This document shows, in pieces, positions 1-11,638 of a stretch of 64,000 bases of DNA (positions within the stretch are counted from its first letter, which is position 1; each line of letters opens with the position of its first letter). Position numbers and translations under genes: made by a program. The notes under the pieces are model-generated. The model was given only the letters and a program-made list of their open reading frames with translations. It was not told the DNA's origin and did no database searches. The stretch is from Pascua guehoae (taxonomy: Eukaryota; Basidiomycota; Tremellomycetes; Trichosporonales; Trichosporonaceae), in NCBI GenBank assembly GCA_001600415.1, contig BCJX01000008.1, positions 1,103,494 through 1,167,493 of the forward strand, read 5' to 3'.

Positions 1-263
1 CTCTCCCCCTCCCCGTCACTATCCCCAAGCACAAACTGCTCCTCCCCACTCTCCCCCTCCCCTTCTCCCTCCCCCTCCACCTCCCCCTCGCGCCCACCGC
101 CCACGCCACACCGCAGACACGGGCGATACCGCACCAGCCGCGGGTTGCGCGCGATACAGCCCGCGCAGATTGGCGCGCCGCAGCACGGCGGGCGGAAGGG
201 CGTGGCGGTCGGCGCGAGCTCGGAGGAGCACGTCGAGCAGAGCGAGGTTGGGCGGGTGGTCAT
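1..263 (-). CDS. N-terminal part of a protein with a zinc-finger start, likely LysM-domain type (cut by window edge)
   Basis: Reading from an ATG at 261-263 on the minus strand, the frame stays open to the window edge (about 87 codons), so the gene is incomplete. Residues 8-52 carry a Cys pattern: CSTC, then PPCCGAPIC with AGC close behind, then LRC. Between them lies NPRLVRYRPC. I recall this arrangement from the N-terminus of fungal proteins that carry a LysM domain further on, but that domain is off the window, so the assignment is inference. After about residue 55 the sequence becomes Gly/Glu-rich and low-complexity. The upstream 264-400 region is a purine-rich GGAGA-type repeat. Function is not determinable from this fragment; zinc binding is the safest reading. 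Confidence 0.6.
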   Translation of the reverse strand, partial: MTTRPTSLCSTCSSELAPTATPFRPPCCGAPICAGCIARNPRLVRYRPCLRCGVGGGREGEVEGEGEGEGESGEEQFVLGDSDGEGE

Positions 264-883
264 GGCGGGTCGGGCCGGGTTGGGCCTGAGGAGTGGGATG
301 TGCAGAGTGGAGTGGAGAGGAGAGGAGAGGAGAGGAGAGGAGAGGAGAGGAGGTGGAGAGGAGGTGGAGAGGAGTTGGAGAGGAGTGGTGAGCAAGTGGA
401 GAGTGCTGGAATGCCAGTGTGGATCGTGCTTGTCCGGGTGGCGGATGTGGAGGCGTGCCTGGACGGGTGGCGGACGTGATCCAACCGAGGTGGGGCCACG
501 CAAGTGCGCAGCTTTGTGGCCATGGGCAGGCTCCAAACGGCCCACCCGAAACGATGTATGATGTCGGTACGTTGATGTATCAACACGGCGTGCGTCTATC
601 ACCTCGTACTGCGACACTCCACAAGGCATACCCCCGACTCAACCAGCAAAACCACTGGCCATCAGCAACACTCTACCAATCCTTGACAACCCCCGTCCTC
701 AATCACAACCGCTTGGCCAAATATAACATGGTTGTCACATATATTACTTGATTGCGTGTACGGTATCATGTAAGAACACCAATGTCGTTCCAAGCCGCCG
801 CCTCTCACGCACCACTCGTTTAATCTTTGCGGAAACACACTGCACGCCGTAGGCCGCGCACACATCATACGCCCACACGCAGG
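264..883. other. Intergenic: promoter side of the zinc-finger gene and 3' flank of the phosphatase
   Basis: No gene seen. It holds a purine-rich tandem repeat of GGAGA-type units at about 313-375 just upstream of the zinc-finger gene start, followed by unstructured sequence up to the stop codon of the PhoD-like gene. Confidence 0.6.
313..375. repeat. Purine-rich GGAGA microsatellite
   Basis: Tandem copies of a five-base AGGAG unit, then imperfect GGTGGAGAGGA units. It lies 50-110 nt upstream of the zinc-finger gene start on that gene's pyrimidine strand, so it would be a CT-rich tract in its promoter or leader. Confidence 0.85.
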
Positions 884-3800
884 CTACTGCGCGTACGACT
901 GCTGCTGCTGCTGGTATTGGGGCTGGGCCTGGGGGTAGACCTGCTGTTGCTGGTATTGAGGCTGGCCCTGCGAGTAGGCCTGGTGCTGAGGCTGTTGCTG
1001 GTATTGGTCCTGAGCCTGCGGGTAGTTTTGCTGCTGGCCTTGCGAGTAGTTTTGCTGCTGGCCCTGCGGGTAGTTTTGCTGCTGGACCGGCGAGTAGTTT
1101 TGCTGCTGAACCGGCGAGTTTTGCTGCTGGACCGGCGAGTAGCTTTGTTGCTGGACCGGCGAGTAGTTTTGCTGTTGTGCGGGTTCCTGCCATTGCTGTT
1201 GGGCGTGCTGCCAGTGGGGCGTCTGCTGCTGAGCGAACGGTTGCTGCTGCATTTGCGGCTGCTGGCCCTGCATCTGCTGCTGACCCGGCTGCTGCATCTG
1301 CTGCTGGTCCAGCTGGTGCTGCTGTGCCTGCGGCTGAGCAGCCGCCTTCGGGCCAAACGACGGCGGAGGGGCAGGGATGGGGTACGAGACCGTCTCTCCC
1401 GCGCCCTGCTTCTTCTCGACGCGAATGTCGAACACGAGCTCGCCCGCCTGGTTGTAATCTGCGATGCAATAGTTCCTGCGCGCCATGACGTATGGGCGGC
1501 GCTGGTCTGATCCATCCGTGTCCTTTGCAAAGAGCTTGAGGGCCGTCTCATCCGTCTTATGCTTGTGCAGCGTTCGGTGCTTGTTGCTCGAGAGGAACCC
1601 GACAGCGCCGGCGACTGCCGCCGGTGGGGGCGTGTTGACAATGGCCGATGAGATAACGTTGAGCATGTACCGGTAGTCCTTGGCCGGGGAAAGGTTGTGG
1701 CGCTTTGCGTGCTTTGTAAACAGGCATCCAACAGCAGCCAGGTGCACGTCGCCCGACAGGAATGTGACACGCAGCGTGTGCTTGAGAGCCATCTCCTGCA
1801 AAGTGACGACGAGCCAATTACGCTCCTTCTTGTGCACCTTGGAGCACCAGTGGTCGTTCAGGTCGTCGAGCAGCTCGCCCTCCTTGTCAAACTTGTTCAC
1901 GAGGCCACCCAGGCCAAGGGCGTTGCGGCGAGCGAGCATGGTGAGAGGGTTGTACTTGAACTCGAGGAAGTGCTCAACAAACGACATGCGCGGGTACGCT
2001 GACAGTGAGCACAGGTTACGCCTGTGGGCAGCAAAGTCGACTTACCAATGGGAACACCTAGCTGGAGCACAAACTGCTCGACTTGGGGCGGGAGCGCCGC
2101 CATGACAGCAAACACCTTGTCATATGTCGCCGCTGTGCATACCTGGTGCTTTGTGCGCTCGGCTCGGCAGTCGAGCGCAACCATGTACACCTTTGGTCCC
2201 AAATAAACACATAGCGAGTGCCCTGGGTAAGGGATATACGCACCCGGGGAACCGATGAGCATGCTTTTGATTGGAAGTTGCCCCAGACCACCGTTCGTGC
2301 CGTCGACCGCATCGTTTGTAAAGAGCTGGAAGAGAAGGTAGAACTATAGTGTCAGTAAAGCTCTGCACGTGAAAAAGGCTCACAAAGTAGCCGCGGGAGC
2401 CAATCGTTGACATCATAGGAGACTTCATCGTTGAGTCGTCGTACGTTCCAAAGCCATCAATGAGGTCGTGGTCGTCGAGCATGTTCACCATCGGAATGGT
2501 CGAGTTGGCCTGCGCAAAGGCCCCAGCGCGGAAGATCTTGCAGTAGTGGTTGAAACTTGACGTCAGCATGAAACATTCGGCAAGGGCACGTTTGACGCGG
2601 CGCTCGATCGAGAAGCAACGTACTAGAAGCGGTCGATGGCCAATCTCTGGAACAGTCAGTCACCCTTTACATCAGTGCACTCACGATTTCCTCTGTAACC
2701 TGGCAAGCGAGCTTCTCCTCACGCGTTTTGGCGTTGATCCAAGCTTGTCGTCAGTCACTTTTGTGGCGTTTGAATATCCCACTCCACACTCACGCTGAAG
2801 CTCAGGCTCGAGGGTGATGGGGTCGCAGTAAATCTGGTCACCGCCACCGACCATACAATGGAACGGACGCTGCTGATGCTTGGCGAGGAGGTCCTCCCAC
2901 AGAGGGTCGTATCCCGAATTGAAGTCGCCCTTGAACTCGTCGGGGTTTACACCAGACGAGAAACCTAAAGATTAGCATCAAAGACATACAAACAAATCAG
3001 AAACTCACCGTTGCAACTCGTGGCCGCCCAGTAAAAGTTCTGTCCGATGGCAGGAACGACAAACTCGATCTCGGCACCACGGTTCAGGCGGTAGCGCACC
3101 GTCATTTCAATGTTCTGCAGTGGAATCTGGATCATGAAGCGCCAGAACGAGCAGGGCCCAGCGTGCTGATCTGGGTACGTGTACAGGTTCTGGGAGGGGA
3201 TCGTCTGGGGCGGCAGAATGTCCTGTACACCATTGGCCTGGGCCTGACCCGCCGGAACATAGGGAGAGAAGTTGAGCGAGAGCGTCGGGGCCGGCTGAAA
3301 GATGCTGCCTCTGGCGTTGTCAGTGGCGGCCCAAAGACACGGCACTCACCGGTCGGCAGTCACGACCAGGGCGGCGCCGTACCATACATTGTTGATCGTG
3401 GTGTAGTATGAGATGAGCGGGCCACACCTGTTTGTTAGCCCAGCCGATACACTACTAGCTCTCTCACATCAGTTGAAGATGCGGTTCCATGGCCACGGTT
3501 GCGCTCCAGTGCTTTCCCGTTCCCGGCAGGCGGTCCCTGGGGACGGGCACGGCGCCGTCGACCGTGGCGCCAGGGATGCGGCCCATGTCAGCCTGCTTGG
3601 CGACTGTCGCAAGCGCAGCAGAGGGTCCCGGACTGGTGATGGTTCCGTGCGCCTCGCCGCCGAGCTCGAATGCACCCTTGTCGATGCCCGTCGCCGGTGC
3701 AGCGTCCTTCTTGCCTCCTTCCTCCTCTGCCTTGCCCTTGTTCAGACCCATCTGCTGGGCGATCTCTCCCGAGTTAGGGCCGACCACCGCAGCCTGTGCC

Positions 3801-4076
3801 GCTTGGACCTCTTGGTATGCCGCATTCAGGGCACCAACACCGCCGTGCGGATAGGCGTTCGGGTTGTCGTAGCGGTGGTCTGACCGATACGTGTGCATAT
3901 GCAGCGCAGGATGCGCATAGTATGACTCATGAGCTTCGGCGGCCGCCTGCCGCTGCAGGTGTTCGGCGCGGTTCTGCTCGCGCGGGCTCACGATATCCCT
4001 GGTGACAAGTTAGCAGTAGCGCAAAAGTGGAGCGGGGCTCGGTGGTGGTTACACCCCGGTCCTCGCCCACTCACAT
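884..4076 (-). CDS. PhoD-like metallophosphatase domain protein
   Basis: Eleven coding exons join to 2,730 nt, a 909-residue protein: 4075-4076, 3468-3998, 3350-3427, 3009-3310, 2794-2964, 2685-2743, 2624-2646, 2384-2555, 2244-2343, 2046-2222 and 884-1998. All introns have GT-AG ends and the summed length is a multiple of three. The first exon supplies only AT; the G of the start codon comes after an intron. Motifs of the fungal PhoD-like phosphatase family are present: VGGGDQIYCD, NMLDDHDLIDGFGTYDD and LSGDVHLAAVG, with Asp/His residues expected to bind two metals. The N-terminal ~170 residues are low-complexity and the last ~150 are Gln-rich repeats. No signal peptide is evident. Family members hydrolyse phosphodiesters or monoesters; the substrate here is unknown. 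It is divergent from MRE11. Confidence 0.9.
886..1345 (-). repeat. Gln-rich tandem repeat tail in the PhoD-like protein
   Basis: The 3' end of the phosphatase gene is built from imperfect 24-36 nt units encoding NYSPVQQQ, NYPQGQQQ and QYQQQ-type repeats. This gives a low-complexity, prion-like tail of about 150 residues. Repeats this regular are prone to copy-number change between strains. Confidence 0.85.
3999..4074 (-). other. Intron splitting the start codon (AT|G) of the PhoD-like gene
   Basis: On the minus strand the sequence reads CAACAT then GTGAGTGG, and 76 nt later CACCAG then GGATATCG. Removing the intron restores ATG-GAT-ATC in frame with the 177-codon second exon. Without splicing, the nearest in-frame ATG is well downstream. 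Choosing this start explains the absence of an ATG at the head of the open exon. Confidence 0.75.
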
Positions 4077-4446
4077 GTTGGGTTAAGAAACACGGATGGA
4101 GGGGGCCAGTAGAGTGTTCGAAAAGGGTGACACGATTGAAGAATGGGACGGGCTGGGGTGGATGGATGGTCCCAAAGTCAAGCGTGACTGTGAAGAAGCA
4201 AAAACGATGTCCGAGTCTAAAAAGGAGTAGTTGAATGATTCTTGACTGTTACCGTTGGTTGTTGTTCGTTTTCTGACATGGGCCAAAGAGCCATAGAGTT
4301 AGTGCGCAGTCGTCACACCCAACACACACACACCCAATACACAAAGCCAAGCCAAACTAAACCTCGGCGCCTTGGCCCTAGTGCCCACTGGACCCAACAC
4401 GCCGTGCTGGGCGGCAACAGCGGAACGAAGTTTCATGACGTCAATA

Positions 4447-4452
4447 CACGTG
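4447..4452. promoter_or_regulatory. CACGTG E-box, upstream of the phosphatase
   Basis: Perfect CACGTG palindrome 371 nt upstream of the phosphatase start. CACGTG is the core site of Pho4-type and other bHLH factors. Use by a phosphate regulator here is inference. Confidence 0.45.
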
Positions 4453-4822
4453 GAAAATACTGATAATACCCTGGCGTCACCGGGTCGATTATCGATTGCC
4501 CGGGCGCCGATAGGCGGAAGGCGAGTCAGACATAGACTCACCTTTATATTTTCATAATACCCACCTGCTAGAGAAACTCTCAAACAATGAACCCAAGGGA
4601 AACAACGTTCTCGTACATCTTGTATGCACATCAGTTCCCCCGCGCGCTCCGCCGGGTACGCAGTTGCTTGCGGTTACCTGTCACATTTTGACTGGATGTT
4701 CGCCGACTGGGGGCTGAATGGTCAGCCGTGCTGCGCAGCAAGGGGGTTTGGTATCAAGGGCTTGCTTGGCACACTGGCCGTCTCCCTCTCCATATTTTTG
4801 GGACATGGATCTGGTTTCAAGT

Positions 4823-4828
4823 CACGTG
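4823..4828. promoter_or_regulatory. CACGTG E-box, second copy
   Basis: Second perfect CACGTG in the same divergent promoter, about 300 nt from the MRE11 start and 750 nt from the phosphatase start, within GTCACGTGAT. Which gene it serves cannot be told from sequence. Confidence 0.4.
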
Positions 4829-5130
4829 ATTTCAGTCTTGGAATCCCTCAATCTGTGATGCTTATTAGCTCCCCCTGTTTTACCATGACCACTGATGCAA
4901 TTGTCACAGACACCTTTGGTGTTGAATCAGGAACCCAACACACGTCACCTAGCGGTGCGCGTCGCGCGCGACTCGGGGTCAAGTTCATGACATACTCTTG
5001 GTTGGGTCGTCGCCTCATCTCACCTTCCTCGACATTCATCACTCACCTTCTCTGCTGTCTCTTTCACTTGTTCCCTCCATCTCTACAATCGTCTCTCAAA
5101 ACTCCTAACGCTCTTCTGCTCCCAATAAGC

Positions 5131-8100
5131 ATGTGCGGTGGTCCCGAAGACGACCATCCGGTCGCGCCCAGGCAAGTCATACGTCACAGCAGGTCAAAAG
5201 CTGCCTAAACTAACAAGACCCTCCAGTCAACGCGCAGAACCTCCTCCCAGCATTGGTCAACAAGGTGAGTGTTTAGCTTGACCAGGAACACCCAGCGAGA
5301 ATGCAACTGACTTGGACAGATGATGCAAAGTGAGCTGCTCGACGCTGCTCGCTCCCAGAACCCCTGTTGACATTGCTTTTATCTGCACCTGCGCGATCTT
5401 CCTTCCTTCTTTTCCGTCTTCCTCGGTTGCCGTCGCTCACCTTCTTCCGTTGGCCATTCCCTCGCCCTGTCCCAACACAAAAACCCACATGGCATAATAC
5501 CATCCGCGCCTACCCTTCCCCGCCAACAGCTGCTTCCGCATCCTCATCGCGACCGACAATCACATTGGATACGCCGAAAAGGATCCCGTCCGTGGGCAGG
5601 ATGCCATCAATACATTTCGCGAGGTGCTAGAACTTGCACGCGAATATCAAGTCGACTTTATCCTCCTGTCTGGCGACCTCTTCCACGAGAACCGCCCCAG
5701 CCGGGCGTGCATGCACCAAACCATCGCCCTGCTGCGCGAGTACACACTTGGCGACAAGCCAGTCTCGTTTGAGCTCCTCAGCGACCCTATGGACGGAGCG
5801 GCCCCCGGTTTCTCGTGAGTACCCTTGCTCCTGGCCACGAGACTCACTCTCTAGCTTCCCTGCTGTCAACTACGAGGACCCCAACCTCAACGTCGGGATC
5901 CCCGTCTTCTCCATCCATGGCAACCACGACGACCCACAGGGAACTGGGCCAGTGAGTGATTTGGCTGGGTGTTGTGCTGACCACCCCAGGAGGGTGCTCT
6001 GTGCGCACTGGACGTGCTTTCTGTCTCTGGCCTCTTGAACTACTTTGGCAAGGTCGACCTGGCGTCCGACGACACAAACGACTCTGATGAGAAGGGTATT
6101 AGGATTCGCCCCGTTCTCCTCCGGAAGGGCACAACCAACCTTGCACTGTATGGTGTTGGCAACGTCAGGGACTCGCGCATGCACTATGAGCTTCGCTCGA
6201 ACCGCGTCAAGATGTTCATGCCCGAGGGCGGAGATGTTGCCGAGGATGACTGGTTCAACCTCCTTCTCATTCATCAGAATCGGTACGCTTTACACCCCAG
6301 CGTCTGTCGCTGACCTGCTCAGCGTCAAGCACGGGCCCAATTCGTATGTGCCTGAGGGTATGTTTGACGACTCGATCAAGCTCGTCTTGTGGGGCCACGA
6401 GCACGACTGCCGCATCTGGCCAGAGGCCGTTGAGGGTAAACCCTACTTCATCACCCAGCCTGGGAGCTCTGTGGCCACCAGTCTGGCCCCTGGTGAAGCC
6501 ATACCCAAGTAAGTCTACCTTTTAAAGGGTAGAAAACTGACTGTATAAGGCATGTCGGACTCTTGTGTGTCCAGGGAGACAAGTTTCAGATTGCCGAGAT
6601 TCCGCTCAAGACGGTGCGGCCCTTTGAGATGGAAGAGGTCGTTCTTGCTGAAGAGGCCGCGACACCTGACAGCAAAATCAACCTCGAGGAAAAGGACACC
6701 ATCACAGCGTTCCTACGCGAAAGGGTACAGTATAACATGCCGGTTCCCGCTGACGCGGCGCAGGTCGAGGAGCTTATTGTGGCGGCTCGAGTCAAGTGGG
6801 TGGAGAAACAAAAGTCTCTGAACGCGGATGTAGCGGAGGAAATGATGCTTCCTCTTATCCGGCTAAAGGTACATACTGTCTTACTTGTCTCTCTCTCTCT
6901 CTCTCTAACCAGCCCAGGTCGAGACGACAGGAGCCCGGGAAGTGACCAACGCGATCCGTTTCGGACAGGACTATGTCGGACGTGTCGCAAACCCGCGTGA
7001 TATTTTGCACTACCACCGCAGAAGCAAAAGGGCACCCAGTGAGTTGAACGTTGGATACAGAGTTTGTGCTAACTCTTGGTAGGGTCGGGAAACGCTCCCG
7101 ACATGCCAGAGGACGCTGACGAGGACTGGGGCGATGATCCCGCTGCAATGACTACCAACGACCGTCTTGCAAAGATTCGGATGGCCGCGCTTGTGCGACA
7201 GTACCTTCAGGCACAGAACCTTGAAGTCCTGGTCGAGAATGGCCTTGAAGAGGCTGTCATGCGATTTGTTGACAAGGACGACAAGGACGCCATTAAAGAG
7301 TGAGTCGTAGGGCAAACGACTGCCTGCTCACACGACAGTTTCGTTTCGGACACACTCAAGACTGTCACACGGGATATGCGGTCGAGGCAAGTGGACGAGG
7401 AAGATGTTGAGGAGCATGTAAGTCGCCACCTTTGAACCATCATTCGCTGACTCTGCAGATGGCTCGTGCCAAGGAAGTGTACGTTTTGCTGTCGGCCTTC
7501 TCGGCTCGACGACTGACATTCCCAGTGCAGCGTCTCAGTGGGAGGAGCACCGGCCACAACATGACAAGGACAGCAAGGTGAGGATCATTGATAAGGCTGG
7601 AGCTAAGTGTGATAGAAGACGAAGAAGAATGGCAAAGGACAGCACTCAGACGACAGTATGGGTGAGTGCCTGGCTTGTACCTGCTTTGCTCCCAGCTGAC
7701 CTCTTCAGCTGAAGATAGCATGTTCGTATCTAAGGTTTGTAATCTTTGCACCCGCTGATTGACAGGCTCGAGGAGTCTGATGAGGCGCCACCACCTCGCC
7801 GTGCCGCTGCGAAGAAGACGGGTCGCGCGTCGCCGGTAAAGAAAGGCAAAGGGAAGAAGCAAGCGCTCGTACGTAGTGACGCGACACGGAGCCGCGGCCC
7901 GACTGCGCTGACGTGCCTTATTATAGTTTGACCCGTCGTCTGACGACGATGACTATGTCTCCGAGGTCTCCGAAGCTCCACCCCCTAAACGCAAGGGGGC
8001 GCAACGGTTAACGGCGGCCCCGAAGCGAGGAACGGCAAAGACGGCACCAGCAGCGACGCGGGCGACCAAGAGCTCGGCCGCGAGCCGCTCGCGACAAACT

Positions 8101-8435
8101 CAGCTCAGGTAAGTCTCGGTTCCGTTATCGCTACGCCTTGACGAGTGCTCGGTTGGCGTTGGCGAGATTGCGCCCTACATTGTGTGATCTTTGGTCTCGA
8201 GATTGCAGTTGAGATTGCGGTCGAGATTGGTTGATATTGCCCTCATTTGTTGCCAAGCCCTGGGTCCACTGAAATTTCCTACGAAACATCCCTGACTTGC
8301 ATTTTAAGCTTTGCAAAGCCGTCCAAGACCCGTGGTTCGAAATTGGTGCGTACGACGCTCGCTCCAAACTCTGTCCTTAGTGTGTATATGCTTACGTATC
8401 TCCTCAAATAGGTCGACAGCGATAGCGACGATTAG
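5131..8435 (+). CDS. MRE11: Mre11 double-strand-break repair nuclease
   Basis: Nuclease subunit of the Mre11-Rad50-Nbs1/Xrs2 complex, which resects DNA ends in repair, meiosis and telomere upkeep. The manganese phosphoesterase motifs appear in order: [34 protein letters not shown] followed by VKHGPN, and LWGHEHDC. The Mre11 capping domain follows ([36 protein letters not shown]). The C-terminus is acidic and basic low-complexity with [17 protein letters not shown] clusters, and ends VDSDSDD. About 19 exons give roughly 735 residues. Traced joins include 5131-5171, 5227-5264, 5320-5329, 5530-5814, 5855-5951, 5990-6282, 6323-6508, 6550-6868, 6918-7038, 7083-7299 and 7339-7417. The last exon is the 24-nt tail starting at 8412. 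The first intron has either a GC donor (5172) or an alternative GT donor (5193), both in the same phase. Confidence 0.95.
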
Positions 8436-10264
8436 ACGAAGTTCGAAATTGTCCCAAGTGGGCCTACGACCAGCCCGTCTGCAGCCCGCCAAAAGGCGCC
8501 ACTCCCGAATCCCGTCTTCGTTCCGTTACCCGGGCTCCACCCTGTGCCTACCACACTCCCCGCCCTGGCCTTTAGTCATGCCTTGAATGCTTCGTCCCTC
8601 ATTCCCTCAATCGTCCCTCCTTGGTCCCTCGCGCGACCACCCTGTATCCTTAGCGCGTCCCTGGCGTGCATATCTTGGTCATGGTGTCTGTGTAGTCTGT
8701 GTACCATGGCAGGACTCGCACGCACAGTCTCTTTGTTGCATGCACAGATGTCAGATGTCGAAAACGGCCCATGCTCGATCAGATCACCGTTATTCGTCAT
8801 TGTGCGGCGTCATTGGCACCCGCCCCTACCTAGGCTAATTGCATCCGCCCACGGTATTACCAAAGTCGCTGTCCAATGCGTCCCAGTTCCCTGGGATCTA
8901 AGACGGATGGGAACGCCGTAGAAGAATAGTGGCAAATGGGCAAGCCCGACATTCATCCACATCCTGACATCGTGGCAGTGTCTCACAGTAGACCAACGCC
9001 CAACGCCATGGCGACTGACCCATCTCATGTTAATAATTTCCCCCGCAGCTGGCGTAGTCATCCCGGGGTCCCGGAGGCGTCCCAAGCCTGCCACTACAGT
9101 GCCCACACTCCCCGTATGAGAGCCCCTTATAGTAGTTCACCACGGCCACAGGGCCACACGCCCGTGGCGGCACGCACATTGCGACGCATCCGTCGAGATT
9201 GCAGGCGGCGCGTCCTGGCCGTCGAGTGGAGGTGGCGCGTTTTAGTACGAGATGTGATGGACAAGAGTGAATCAGGTCGCGTCTAGCACGTATGGAGATT
9301 GAGGGCCCTCAAACCCCGTCTTTTTCTTGGCCTGCGAACGATGGGGCCCGCAGCAGACACCCCGTTTGGTGGTGGTATATACATGGAGGGGGGTACGAGG
9401 TTGCCATGAGTCTGTTGTTTCTGTGTACCTCGTCACCTCGTCACCTCATCGCCTCGCCCGTCGACCTCATCGCCTCCCCTTGGTCCCCGGTTGTCGCAGC
9501 GTGTGTCCTGTTTCCCAAACCTTGTTCTCGTTTCTGTCTTTGTTACTACATCGAGAATTCTCCCCCCCCCCCCGGCCTCCGCCCTCGCCGGCCCATACTG
9601 CTCGCTTGCCTCGAACCTGGCCTGCTCGCGCGCGCTCTCGACGTGCCAGGACGTTGCTGCATCGGCTCGTTGTTCGCTGGTCGTCGGCCCACTCGTCGTT
9701 TCGGCAATTTCAGCATTTGAGATCAAACGTCTTAACGTAAGTTGCCTGGATGGGTTGTCGTGGGCTTCTCAATTGTGTCCGCAAGGAACGAAAAGGAACA
9801 GAGGACGAGGCCGAGAGGAACGCGCCGGCAATGGGCTAGCTACCATTCTAAGCAAGGGGCTGTACAATGGAAGGTACGAGGAACACAGGGGCAGCCGGCA
9901 GCCGCCATGTCGAAACACACCCACCCGTTCCACGACCATGTTGTAAACAAGGCCGAATGATGGCGGCGTGCATGACTGTTGGCGGCCGTGTGGCCGTCGC
10001 GTTGACAAGGCATGCCGTTTCTGGGGCAATTGGCGTGGGCGTGCGTAGCGAGCAAGCGTCATCAGCCTTGCATGCACAGTACAGCTCTCCCTGCGGCCGG
10101 CGGAGATGTGTGGGCCGAGGAAAAGGTGGGGGGGGGGGATACGAGTGCGCCGCCCATGTGTATCTGCGGAGCATGCCGTGGAGCGGTCGGTCGATCACAG
10201 CGGCGTCGTGCTCGCCCCCGTCTCGGTCGCCTGCGTGCAATCGCGGCCGTCGGACTTTGACGCT

Positions 10265-10338
10265 GGGGGGGGGGGGGGGGGGGGGGGGGAGGGGGGGGGG
10301 GGGGGGGGGTGGGGGGGGGGGGGGGGGGGGGGGAGGGG
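10265..10338 (+). repeat. 74-nt poly-G tract (G-quadruplex-prone)
   Basis: G25 at 10265-10289, A, G19 at 10291-10309, T, G23 at 10311-10333, A, G4. This is by far the longest homopolymer in the window. Such runs can fold into G-quadruplexes and are also prone to sequencing and assembly length errors, so the exact length is uncertain. Confidence 0.95.
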
Positions 10339-11295
10339 AAGAGTATGTGAACGGGGTCGTCGAGAGCAAGGAGGAAGGTTGTTGCACGAGCGAGGCAGTG
10401 TACGTTGTTTCTTCGTTGGCAGGCCCAAGAATGTTTGGGGGTAGTGTTTGCGTGTTGCGTGTTGGAAGCGTGCACCTGCATGCAAAACAGGGGCTGGCAG
10501 CATGCGGCTGTGCCGTTTGCTGTTCCTGCCCCGGCGGCTGGGCTCGCATGGCTCATGGCTCGGGTCGCGACAGGCGCGACAGGCATGGCCCAGTCCTAGC
10601 CGCCAACTCTATCTCTCCGTTCCCCGGCCGGCCGGCGGCAGGCAGCGCATCTAAGCATGCAAGCCTGGCCGCTGCGTGTCCTGGTTGTCCGTTCCCCCCT
10701 TGCGCTATGCACTAGGCAGTTGCAGCGCTTGAGGCGAGTTGGAGCCATTCGTTGGAGCCAGAGGATGAGGGCAGGCAGGCGATGCGAGGAGCATGACATG
10801 TACGTGTGCCTCGCCTCGTTGGTCCACTTGTTGGCGCGCGTGCCTGCCCCCAACGGCCGTTCGGCCCAACAGAAAAATTAAAAAAGGTCGCCGGATCTGG
10901 CGGCGACGGCATTGGAAACGGGGCTATGCAGAGAGGGCGAAGGCGAGGAGGAGGAGGGAGAGGGAGAGGGAGAGAGAGGACTGCGAGATGCAGAATGGAT
11001 GTCTGTCATCTGCATCATCTCGCCCGAACACGCGCCCAACACAGCTCAACACGCAACACGGCCGTTGCGCCATTGCCGGGTTGCCATGCATTTACAGCCA
11101 TGTCAGGTGCCAGGAGGACCCGTCTTGCGTGCTCTGCACCTCGCGGCTTCGCTCCTCACACACCTCACACCTGTGCAGCGTCATGCATGACACCGCAACC
11201 GAGCCAACAAGGGCTGTGTTGAGAAAAAATGTGTCGAAGGCTGGTTGGCATTGAGACGACAACTACCCACTACCCACCTTGCCGCCTCTTGATGA

Positions 11296-11305
11296 TGATA
11301 TAAAA
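11296..11305 (+). promoter_or_regulatory. TATA-like element of the HypX-like gene
   Basis: GATATAAAA lies about 340 nt upstream of the ATG. It is followed by a long C/T-rich leader (11350-11638), typical of fungal promoters. Implied transcription start near 11330-11400 is inference. Confidence 0.5.
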
Positions 11306-11638
11306 CTAGACACACCCCACAGGTCGCTGACAGTTGCCCCCAGAAGCAACCTAGACAACCCCCACCCCCCACCTCCTCATCGCCTCTTCTCCCGGACCAT
11401 TGTCACCTCTCCTCATACACGCCAACCCACCCCACTCTCTCTCTTCCCCCCTCTCATCATCATCCGTTGTCACCTGCAGATCATTGCAGCGTCACTCGTT
11501 AGGCGTACACCCGCACGCACGCACCCTCTTTGCCTCGTCGTCGTCGAGCGCCCATTACTTTTCGTCTTGTAAAAGCCTACTCTACACTACCCCATTCCCC
11601 TTTGCTACACTCTCCCCTCCGTCTCCCCGCTCCCCACC

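Larger units (their letters stand above)
4077..5130. other. Divergent promoter region between the PhoD-like gene and MRE11
   Basis: No gene seen. This 1.05 kb stretch must carry the promoters of both divergent genes. It has two CACGTG palindromes (4447-4452 and 4823-4828), a CA-rich stretch near 4319-4340, and a pyrimidine-rich leader before the MRE11 start (5020-5120). Confidence 0.7.
8436..11638. other. Long intergenic region with homopolymer tracts
   Basis: No gene supported in 3.2 kb. It contains a C12 run at 9562-9573, a 74-nt nearly pure G tract at 10265-10338, a GA-rich tract at 10940-10980, and a TATA-like element followed by a pyrimidine-rich leader before the next gene. Open frames crossing the G tract are Pro/Gly homopolymer artefacts. 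Confidence 0.65.

Noticed and set aside
9848..10586. Frames of 174-282 codons crossing the poly-G tract
   Set aside because: Their middle is a Pro or Gly homopolymer from the G run, on both strands; no recognisable protein on either side.
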